Shown here: in pieces, positions 40,812 through 47,025 of the stretch | Layout: each line of letters starts with the position of its first letter | Numbering within the stretch: the stretch's first letter is position 1 | Source: an uncultured Acetatifactor sp. | Lineage (GTDB): Bacteria; Bacillota; Clostridia; Lachnospirales; Lachnospiraceae | Direction: 5' to 3' | DNA length: 47,025 bases | NCBI GenBank assembly: GCA_910583845.1 | Contig: CAJUAB010000021.1 | Location: 2,024-49,048, forward strand | Notes under the pieces: model-generated | The model's input: the letters and a program-made list of their open reading frames with translations, nothing else | Database searches by the model: none | What the model was told of the DNA's origin: nothing | Program-made: the position numbers and the translations under genes

Positions 40812-42152
40812 ATGGATCAGATTGTATGGCATGACAAGTATAAAATCGGCGTGGATTTTATTGACCGGGAGCATAAACAGCTCTTTTCAACTATGAACAA
40901 GCTGCTTAGGATCAGCGAAAATGAAGAGAAAAGTGAATGGGTATGCCGGGAGGGAGCCAAATATTTAAGGAATCACGCACTGGAACACTTTGAGCATGAA
41001 GAAGAATACATGCGGTCCATCAACTACAGCGAATATGAGATACATAAACGCCTGCATGACAATTTCCGGAACAGTACGCTCCCGGCCCTGGAGCGCGAGA
41101 TGGAAGAGACCCAATATTCCGTGGAATCCATCCGTCATTTTCTGGGTGTCTGCATCGGCTGGGTGGTGGCCCATACGCAGACGGAGGATCTGGCCATCAC
41201 CGGGAAACGGAAGAGCCGCTGGGTCGACATCCCTCACGAAAAGGAAAAGGAAGCGTTGGAGCAGGTCGTTATCCAGCTGATCTATGACATCTTTAATATG
41301 AAGGCGAATATGATCAGCGAACAGTATGCCGGCGAGGATTTCGGCAAAGTGGTCTGCTGCCGGTTTGTTTACTGCGGACAGCAGCGGGAAAAGTGGGAGA
41401 TCACGCTGGTCTATGAGGAGTATCTGCTGCTCAGAATCATCAGCGATATATTGAACACCCAATATACCAGAGTAGACGACATGGTGATCAATGTCACCCG
41501 ATATATTTCCCGGCAGTTTCTGGAACGGATACGGGAGAGCTTTCCTTCCATTGATCTGTTCAAGGTGGAAAAGGAATCTCTGCTCACCTACGAACAGCTT
41601 GTGGAATCCTTCGGGCGATCTACCCCGTCCTGCAGCCTGTTGTTTGACACCGGAAACGGTTATTTCGCGTTTTGCGCCAACAGTTCCGAATCCATCCGGG
41701 GGAAAATCGTGCCCAGTATCGATCCGGATAATGCCATGTCCGCGATCAATGATTACCTGCAAAGGGAAAAACCGGTCCGCAGGAATATTCTGGTGGTGGA
41801 CGATTCCGATTTCATGCGGGCCAGAATTGTCAAGCTGCTGGCCGAGCACTATGAGGTGTCGGAGGTTGCTTCCAGCGTGGCCGCCATTCAAAGCATTGCC
41901 ATGAACAAGCCCGACCTGATTGTGCTGGACTATGAGATGCCGGTCTGTGACGGCAGGCAGGCCTTGGAAATGATCCGCAATGAAAAAAACACCGCCGACA
42001 TCCCGGTAGTGTTTCTCACGGGCAAGGGAGACCGGGAAAGCGTACGGAAAGTCATGGCGTTAAAGCCCGAGGGATATCTGCTCAAGTCCATGCCGGACGC
42101 GGAGATCAAGAAATATATTGACGGTCTCTTCGCGAAAAGAGACGGGAAGTAG
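40812..42152 (+). CDS. Bacteriohemerythrin / CheX-like / receiver-domain fusion
   Basis: The 446-residue soluble protein has three parts. Residues 1-135 are a bacteriohemerythrin with all seven di-iron ligands in canonical order: H21, H59, E63, H78, H82, H121 and D126. Residues ~145-315 are an alpha/beta domain resembling CheX/CheC phosphatases (VVIQLIYDIFNMKANMI helix, DILNTQYTRVDDMVINVTRYISRQFL, then GNGYFAFCANS); this assignment is tentative. Residues ~324-446 are a receiver: acidic pair D330/D331, phosphoacceptor D373 in VLDYEMP, T403 and K425. Hemerythrins bind oxygen, so it is probably an oxygen- or redox-responsive phosphorelay output. A ribosome site (AGGAGG) precedes the start. It is monocistronic, with no kinase adjacent. 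Confidence 0.85.
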   Translation: MDQIVWHDKYKIGVDFIDREHKQLFSTMNKLLRISENEEKSEWVCREGAKYLRNHALEHFEHEEEYMRSINYSEYEIHKRLHDNFRNSTLPALEREMEETQYSVESIRHFLGVCIGWVVAHTQTEDLAITGKRKSRWVDIPHEKEKEALEQVVIQLIYDIFNMKANMISEQYAGEDFGKVVCCRFVYCGQQREKWEITLVYEEYLLLRIISDILNTQYTRVDDMVINVTRYISRQFLERIRESFPSIDLFKVEKESLLTYEQLVESFGRSTPSCSLLFDTGNGYFAFCANSSESIRGKIVPSIDPDNAMSAINDYLQREKPVRRNILVVDDSDFMRARIVKLLAEHYEVSEVASSVAAIQSIAMNKPDLIVLDYEMPVCDGRQALEMIRNEKNTADIPVVFLTGKGDRESVRKVMALKPEGYLLKSMPDAEIKKYIDGLFAKRDGK

Positions 42153-42195
42153 CGTATATCCGAATACCGTACAAATACTATAAGGCATGGAATTT

Positions 42196-42233
42196 GCGGA
42201 GCAGGAGAATCTTTTCCTGTTCTCCCGCTCCGC
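42196..42233 (+). terminator. Hairpin after the hemerythrin-receiver gene
   Basis: GCGGAGC-A-GGAGAA (42196-42209) pairs with TTCTCC-C-GCTCCGC (42220-42233), 7 and 6 bp around one mismatch, with a 10-nt loop. It starts 44 nt after the stop. No clear T-run follows. Confidence 0.6.
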
Positions 42234-42290
42234 AGCATATCAACGCAGAACTCCCGGCAGCCCTTCTTCTGCCCCGTCCGGACCTAAATC

Positions 42291-44207
42291 TCACTCTTCA
42301 TACTCTATGGTCACTTCTCCCATATATTTTCTCTCCATATCATGGCGTTTCTTACGGTTCTCCACAGTATCGAAAACAATGGAAAAATCATAATCCGGCG
42401 GATAGAGTCTGTCGGCCGCCACATGGAGCTTCACCCGCTTGTGATTGATCCAGATCTTGCGGTCCGGCAGCTGCACACGCAGGCAGCCCTTGTCATTCAC
42501 CGGCTCGCATACAATGCCGATCTTGTGATCGGGGCTGAGCATCACACTGTCTCCCCGCCGGAACTTGTGGGACAGATCCTTCTGTCTGGCGGATGAGGTA
42601 TCCCTCTGAATGCGGGGCCCGCCCCCTGCCAGTTCCTTTTTCAGTCCCCCCAGGTCATGAACGTCTTCCGGATTGCCGTAGGCCGCCTTCTTTGCTATAT
42701 CCAGCATGGAACGGGGCATCCCCAGTCTCTCCGCTATGGCGAAAGCGCAGGAGGCCCCCGCCTCCCCGATGACCATTTGATACAGCGGCCGCAGGCTTTC
42801 CCGGTCAAAAGTCATGCGGGCATTGATTACGCCCGGGGTATGAGCGGCATACTCTTTGACCTCCGGGTAATGGGTGGTCACCAGGAACAGACAGCCGCTT
42901 TGCCGCAGGGCTTCCAGAATGGCAATGGCAATTCCCATGCCTTCGGTGGGGTCCGTCCCCGATCCCAGCTCATCCATAATCACCAGACTTTCCTCATTTA
43001 CCCGTCTCAGGATGGCAAGCACATTTGTGATATGGGCAGAAAAGGTGGACAGATTTTCCGCCAGATTCTGTCCGTCTCCGATATCGCACAGGTACTGGCT
43101 GTTCATACAAACCCGGGCTTCCCGGCAGGGCACATGCAGTCCCCATCCGGCCAGCATACAGCACAGAGCCACGGTTTTCAGCGCCACGGTCTTTCCCCCT
43201 GTGTTGGGGCCCGTGATGACCACCCCCCTGATTTCCTCTCCCATTTCAAAGTCCAATGGAACCGCGACAGTCCGGTCCATCAGCGGATGCCTCGCTCCTG
43301 ACAGGCTGATCTTTTTGTCCGTGCCCACAATGGGAGAGACACAGTCCCATTCCATGCTCAGTTTTCCCTTGGAAAAAGCAAAATCCAGCCGCTCCATCAC
43401 CCGGCAGTTCTCCCGGAAAGCCTCCAGCTGTTCCCCGATCATCACTGTCAGCGTATACAGAATCCGCCGCACCTCGTTGTCTTCCTGGACCAGCAACAGT
43501 GTCAGCTCTTCCTCATATTTTTGTACTGCCGCAGGTTCTATGAACAGAGTGCTGCCGGTGGAGGATTTGTCAATAACACTGCCGCTTATGCGGAATTTAT
43601 ACTCCTTTTTCACCGGCACACACAGATGTCCGCCGCGCATGACGCAAAAGCTGTCCGACATGCACTCCCTGTGCGCACGCAGCACCCCTTCCGCCTTCTC
43701 TCTGCTTTTTTCCCGGGTGCGCTGGATCTGGCCGCGCAGATCAAAAAGTTCCCGAGTGGCATGATCCTCCACCTGCCCGCTGCGGATCTGCTGGTGAATC
43801 TGCTCCCGGATCTCTTCCAGGAGCTGGAGATTTTCTCCATAGTAAGCCAGGGGAATCTGATACTGCTGTCCCCGGGCCAGATAATCCCGCATACGTCTCA
43901 CCGCTGCCAGCGCGTTCTCCACCTGTTCCAGCTGCTCCGGAATCAGCATATCTCCCTTTTCGGCAATCTGCAATATCTGTTTCATCCCCTCCAGGGACAC
44001 CAGCGGCGGTGTGCCGAATTTTTCCAGCAGCTGGCGGCTCTCCGTAGTCTCCCGCTGCGCCGCGGACAATTCCCGCTGCGCCAGAATGGGTTCCGCCGCC
44101 GCGATCCTTTCCCGGGCGGCGGCTGTCAACGCCAGCCCCGCCCAGATTTCTTTGATTTTCTCCAGTTCCAGACCGGAGATCGTTCTTTGTTCTTGTCTCT
44201 TTTCCAT
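42291..44207 (-). CDS. MutS2-like ATPase without the Smr nuclease domain
   Basis: The ~638-residue protein has the MutS core and clamp helices followed by the ABC-type ATPase: Walker A GPNTGGKTVALKT (about 333-345), Walker B VIMDELGSGTDPTEG (about 410-424), and the H-loop VTTHYPEVKEYA. The N-terminal start LELEKIKEIWAGLALTAAARERI and the middle EEELTLLLVQEDNEVRRIL belong to the MutS2 type. Full-length MutS2 (about 780 residues) ends in KOW and Smr domains; here only a short KOW-like beta segment (KFRRGDSVMLSPDHKIGIVCEPVNDKGCLRVQL) and a ~40-residue tail are present. Related proteins handle collided ribosomes or DNA junctions. The ribosome site is weak; ATG 44219 is an alternative. Confidence 0.88.
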   Translation of the reverse strand: MEKRQEQRTISGLELEKIKEIWAGLALTAAARERIAAAEPILAQRELSAAQRETTESRQLLEKFGTPPLVSLEGMKQILQIAEKGDMLIPEQLEQVENALAAVRRMRDYLARGQQYQIPLAYYGENLQLLEEIREQIHQQIRSGQVEDHATRELFDLRGQIQRTREKSREKAEGVLRAHRECMSDSFCVMRGGHLCVPVKKEYKFRISGSVIDKSSTGSTLFIEPAAVQKYEEELTLLLVQEDNEVRRILYTLTVMIGEQLEAFRENCRVMERLDFAFSKGKLSMEWDCVSPIVGTDKKISLSGARHPLMDRTVAVPLDFEMGEEIRGVVITGPNTGGKTVALKTVALCCMLAGWGLHVPCREARVCMNSQYLCDIGDGQNLAENLSTFSAHITNVLAILRRVNEESLVIMDELGSGTDPTEGMGIAIAILEALRQSGCLFLVTTHYPEVKEYAAHTPGVINARMTFDRESLRPLYQMVIGEAGASCAFAIAERLGMPRSMLDIAKKAAYGNPEDVHDLGGLKKELAGGGPRIQRDTSSARQKDLSHKFRRGDSVMLSPDHKIGIVCEPVNDKGCLRVQLPDRKIWINHKRVKLHVAADRLYPPDYDFSIVFDTVENRKKRHDMERKYMGEVTIEYEE

Positions 44208-44285
44208 TTTTACACCCATACGCGCTCAAGCAATCAAGTCTGCATTTACATGTCACATGTTGATCTGCAGCAGGCCGCAATCCTA

Positions 44286-45188
44286 TCAGGAGCTGGCACT
44301 CTCGTAGCGGCGGATTCCTCTCTTCCATGCTACGGCTGTCAATATACTGAAACCGATCACAATGCCGGCAGCCCATGTCCCGCCGACAGGGGACAGTTCC
44401 CCGATCAGGCTTTGCAGCGGCACCGTCGCCATCAACCCATAGGGCAGCAGGCAGTAAAAAAGCAGCTTATACACTCCGTAAAGCGCCGTACCCGGCAACT
44501 TCATGCACAGTTCCAGAGAGGCCTCCTCCAGCTGGTCCATCCGGGAAGTGGAGAGCACATAAAAGGACAGGCTGCGCATCAGCACCTCCATATCATAGTA
44601 CAGCACGGCCATAAGCAGCATCCAGAACAGATACGCCGCCACCTGCCGGCCCACGGGCCGCAGTCCTCCCGTCCACATCCCATATCCGATCATGCACAGG
44701 CTCATACCCACCAGGGGCAGGGAGCCGGGGTTGATCTGTTCAAAAGACAGATAAAACAGAGGACTTACCGGCCTGATCAGATACAGATCCAGTTCCCCGC
44801 TGCGGATTTTTTCCGGTATGCGCACCACACCGAAGAAACACAGAAACATGCTCACCGCGTTCAGCAGAGAAAAACTGCCGATATACACCAGCATGGCTCC
44901 CCTGTTCCAGGTTCCGATCCGCTCCACATTTCCATAGATGGCGTCAAAGGCCAGGATCTGCACCGCGAACAGACTTCCGTCCACAAAAAAGGGAGCCAGA
45001 AAATCCAGTCTGAACAACATCAGCCGCTGTATCCGGAGCTTGATCAGTACCCCCAGAATACGCAGATATTTTCCCGGGCGCCCCCGCCCATAACCCGCTT
45101 TGCCCGGAATGAAATATGTGTTTTCCGAGCCGCGTTCTGTTTCGGACTGCCGCTTACGCTTCCTGCACGGGCATTTGTCTTTTTTCAT
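44286..45188 (-). CDS. ABC-2 type permease (DUF990), second of two
   Basis: The ~300-residue protein has about six membrane helices, with the family phrase RIPEKIRSGELDLYLIRPVSPLFYLSFEQINPGSLP near 125-160. An N-terminal tail of ~40 basic residues (KKDKCPCRKRKRQ) precedes the first helix and is unusually long. DUF990 permeases occur in pairs with a NatA-like ATPase in drug or antibiotic exporters. GGAGG lies 5 nt before the start at 45188. Confidence 0.88.
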   Translation of the reverse strand: MKKDKCPCRKRKRQSETERGSENTYFIPGKAGYGRGRPGKYLRILGVLIKLRIQRLMLFRLDFLAPFFVDGSLFAVQILAFDAIYGNVERIGTWNRGAMLVYIGSFSLLNAVSMFLCFFGVVRIPEKIRSGELDLYLIRPVSPLFYLSFEQINPGSLPLVGMSLCMIGYGMWTGGLRPVGRQVAAYLFWMLLMAVLYYDMEVLMRSLSFYVLSTSRMDQLEEASLELCMKLPGTALYGVYKLLFYCLLPYGLMATVPLQSLIGELSPVGGTWAAGIVIGFSILTAVAWKRGIRRYESASS

Positions 45189-45223
45189 GAAATCCTCCTT
45201 GTACAATGTCCATTTCTTCTCTT

Positions 45224-46030
45224 CTAAATTCCAACACCGTCATACATCCTGCTGTATTTTTCCCATGTCAGATGAATAAGCGCCTGCAATACCAGGCACC
45301 ACAGACTCAGTATCACCAGCCCGGGAAAAGCCTCCTCCCTGCACCTGCCCACAAGAAGCATGGAAGGAAGGTAAGTCACATAATAAAAGGGCAGCAGACG
45401 CATCACCTCCACCACACCCCCGGGCAGCAATACCAACGGGACAATGCTGCCGGTAACCAGGGCCGCCAGATTATTTTTGATCATCAGAAAAGTGCCAATC
45501 CCCTGGTATTTCAACGTCAGAAGTCCCAGATAGTAGTTCAGCTGCACCATGAAAAGCAATCCCAGTACAACCAGGAGAAAGGCGCAGAAAGCGACCCCCG
45601 TATCTGTCGTTACCTGTAGCTGTATCCCAAAGACTGCCACCCACACAAAAGCGGCGATCAGGTCAAACAGCAGATAAAACAGCACCACTCCCGCCTCCAT
45701 CGCCACAAAGTAGCCCTCCGTGCGCATCGGCAGCACCATGTACTTGGAAAATGTGCCTCCCCGTATCCGGTTGTGAATCTCCTCGCTGATGCCCGGGGAC
45801 AGATCCAGCTGGGTGAGAAAGGAGCTGAAAATGTAATAGGACAGCATGCCGTCAAATCCAAATCCCGCCACCGTATCCTTCCCCTTAAAGATCGTTCCCC
45901 AGAGCAGATATGCAAACAGGATACGTCCGATGGTAAAAAGCATCTGGAACATTATGTCCGCCCGCCAGGCCAGCTGGCACTTCAAGTGTACGAGGGCCAC
46001 TTCCCGGTATTTGGCAAATGTCGCTCCCAT
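45224..46030 (-). CDS. ABC-2 type permease (DUF990), first of two
   Basis: The 268-residue protein starts MGATFAKYREVALVHLKCQLAWRADIMFQMLF and contains RIRGGTFSKYMVLPMRTEGYFVAMEAGVVL, the homologue of the I-R-x-G-x-x-x-x-x-L-x-x-P motif in its neighbour. About six helices follow. Start 46030 has AGGAGG 9 nt upstream and lies 4 nt after the ATPase gene's stop; a longer frame to 46207 overlaps the ATPase gene and is rejected. Together with the neighbours it forms a heteromeric ABC-2 exporter. Confidence 0.9.
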   Translation of the reverse strand: MGATFAKYREVALVHLKCQLAWRADIMFQMLFTIGRILFAYLLWGTIFKGKDTVAGFGFDGMLSYYIFSSFLTQLDLSPGISEEIHNRIRGGTFSKYMVLPMRTEGYFVAMEAGVVLFYLLFDLIAAFVWVAVFGIQLQVTTDTGVAFCAFLLVVLGLLFMVQLNYYLGLLTLKYQGIGTFLMIKNNLAALVTGSIVPLVLLPGGVVEVMRLLPFYYVTYLPSMLLVGRCREEAFPGLVILSLWCLVLQALIHLTWEKYSRMYDGVGI

Positions 46031-46034
46031 AAAA

Positions 46035-46922
46035 CTACTCCTCCTTTCCATCAGGTCCATCCCCGCCCGCTTCCGGCGTCTCCTGCAGCCAGGCGGCGTC
46101 CCCGTCCCTGTAAATCCGTTCCATGACAGCGCCCATGTCTTCATCCTCCTTAAGCCTGTACCGGTCAAAAAGTTCTGTCGTGGAACCGTCATAGAATTTT
46201 CTGCCATGGCTCACTACTACTGCCCTGTCACACAGCATCCGGATATCCTCCACATAATGTGAAGTCAGCAGAATCGTGGTATGTCTCTCCCTGTTGACCT
46301 CCCGCAGAAATTTCCTGATCTGCCGGGAGGCAACAGCATCCAGCCCGATGGTGGGCTCATCCAGAAACAACACCCTGGGATTATGCAGCAGCGCCACCAT
46401 CAGCTCCATCTTCATGCGCTCCCCCAGAGAAAGGGTTCTCACCTGTACGTCCATCAGTTCCCGGACCTGAAACAGTTCCACAAAAAAGCGCTTATTTTCC
46501 TGAAATTCCCGCTCCGGGATCTCATAGATCGCCTGGAACAGTCGCAGGATATCATTTACCGTCAGTTCAAAGAACAGTTGGCTTTTCTGTCCCATAACCA
46601 CGGCATATTGCCTTTTAAAAGCGTCCCTGCGCTCATCCGGCGTAAAGCCCAGCACCGACAGTTCCCCCGATGTGGGGGCAATAATGCCTGTGAGCATCTT
46701 GATCAGTGTGGTCTTGCCCGCCCCGTTGGGACCGATCAGGCCTGTGAACTCACCCTTTTGGACCAGCAGATCCATATTGTTCACTGCCGTCTTTTCCTCG
46801 TATTCTCTCCTGAAAAGCCCTTCGATACTGCCCCTGATTCCCTCTTTCTTCTTATACCGCCTGTAGGTCTTGGACAGACCGGCGGCATAAATAATAATAT
46901 CGTCTGAGTAACCTTGATTCAT
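46035..46922 (-). CDS. ABC-2 exporter ATP-binding protein (NatA-like)
   Basis: The 295-residue ATPase has Walker A GPNGAGKTT near 63-71, a Q-loop at VMGQKSQLFFELTVNDIL, a signature LSLGERMKME (L-S-x-G-E, the variant typical of this subfamily), Walker B VLFLDEPTIGLD and the H-loop TSHYVEDI. The ~35-residue N-terminal segment AGLSKTYRRYKKKEGIRGSIEGLFRREYEEKTAV is typical of DUF990-associated ATPases. AAGGG lies 8 nt upstream. It is the first gene of a four-gene run: ATPase, two permeases, MutS2-like. Confidence 0.93.
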   Translation of the reverse strand: MNQGYSDDIIIYAAGLSKTYRRYKKKEGIRGSIEGLFRREYEEKTAVNNMDLLVQKGEFTGLIGPNGAGKTTLIKMLTGIIAPTSGELSVLGFTPDERRDAFKRQYAVVMGQKSQLFFELTVNDILRLFQAIYEIPEREFQENKRFFVELFQVRELMDVQVRTLSLGERMKMELMVALLHNPRVLFLDEPTIGLDAVASRQIRKFLREVNRERHTTILLTSHYVEDIRMLCDRAVVVSHGRKFYDGSTTELFDRYRLKEDEDMGAVMERIYRDGDAAWLQETPEAGGDGPDGKEE

Positions 46923-46965
46923 GCTTTTTTCCCTTCTTAATCAGAGTTCCGCATCTTTCCTTCAT

Positions 46966-47024
46966 ACGCGCTCCCGGTGATGGACATCAGGACGCTTCCC
47001 GCGTCCCGATGTCCATCAGCGCGT
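46966..47024. other. Large interrupted hairpin at the right edge
   Basis: The arms are ACGCGCT / AGCGCGT (46966-46972, 47018-47024), GATGGACATC / GATGTCCATC (46979-46988, 47008-47017) and GGACGC / GCGTCC (46990-46995, 47001-47006) around TTCCC. It is truncated by the window end and lies ~45 bp upstream of the ATPase gene. It could be the terminator of the gene beyond the edge or an intergenic repeat. Confidence 0.7.
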
Positions 47025-47025
47025 T

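Noticed and set aside
43521..45227. Long plus-strand frame opposite the MutS2-like and permease genes
   Set aside because: Antisense shadow: no ribosome site, histidine- and glutamine-rich, no known motif, while both minus-strand genes are recognisable.
45224..46207. Longer start of the first ABC-2 permease
   Set aside because: The extra 59 residues overlap the ATPase gene and are arginine- and proline-rich; ATG 46030 has a good AGGAGG site.
46941..46955. Twelve-base match (TCAGAGTTCCGC) to the 103-bp repeat
   Set aside because: A match this short is expected by chance many times in 47 kb, and the flanks differ.

Overview
The window looks like a chromosomal segment of a Clostridia-type Firmicute, most likely a Lachnospiraceae gut commensal. 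The basis is strong AGGAGG-type ribosome sites, sigma-A-like promoters, moderately high GC by eye, and a set of families common in that group: PadR with a permease-prefix membrane protein, DUF2752, DUF5808, soluble receptor-like proteins and DUF2264. No rRNA, tRNA, CRISPR array or replication origin was seen. I count 35 protein genes, most on the minus strand, plus one integrase remnant.

Layout. 1-4.4 kb: direct repeats, an RNA-methyltransferase-like gene, a Q/N/P/Y-rich membrane protein, and a FIST sensor followed by a soluble chemoreceptor-like protein, separated by a 103-bp tandem repeat. 4.6-10.8 kb: oligoendopeptidase F, a DUF2752 protein, a GH2 beta-mannosidase and a PocR-type soluble receptor-like protein. 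10.8-13.4 kb: a repeat-rich gap, then a PadR regulator with a clear palindromic operator and its partner, a HAAS-SEDS (FtsW/RodA-like) membrane protein. 13.6-25.7 kb: a long co-directional run holding a GH13 enzyme, a membrane protein with in-frame 30-bp repeats, a PHP phosphoesterase, a GNAT acetyltransferase, a large FtsX-type permease, three adaptor lipoproteins in a row and an MFS/spermidine-synthase-like fusion. 26-34.6 kb: a P-loop kinase with an unassigned N-terminal half, a HTH regulator with a large second domain, an O-antigen-ligase-like polymer enzyme, a DUF2264 protein, and a GntR/DUF5808 pair with a palindromic operator.

34.7-36.5 kb is a small, more AT-rich island: the C-terminal end of a tyrosine integrase, a ribbon-helix-helix-like gene behind an array of CTATG-N2-CATAG sites, and a hicAB toxin-antitoxin pair behind four phased TTGTGTAT repeats. 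36.6-40.4 kb is a pair of ABC half-transporters (a likely heterodimer). 40.8-42.2 kb encodes a three-part hemerythrin / CheX-like / receiver protein with all seven di-iron ligands present. 42.3-46.9 kb is an ABC-2 exporter (one ATPase, two DUF990-type permeases) followed by a MutS2-like ATPase that lacks the Smr nuclease domain.

Themes. Four proteins are cytoplasmic sensors or signalling parts (FIST, two soluble receptor-like proteins, hemerythrin-receiver), with no CheA or CheW in view. Several regulators have recognisable self-operators. The most unusual items are the hemerythrin/CheX-like/receiver fusion, the hairpin-forming tandem repeat inside the FIST-receptor operon, the HAAS-SEDS/PadR pair, the triple-adaptor permease operon without an ATPase, and the operator arrays of the toxin-antitoxin island. 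All functional assignments come from reading the translated sequence; no database search was run.
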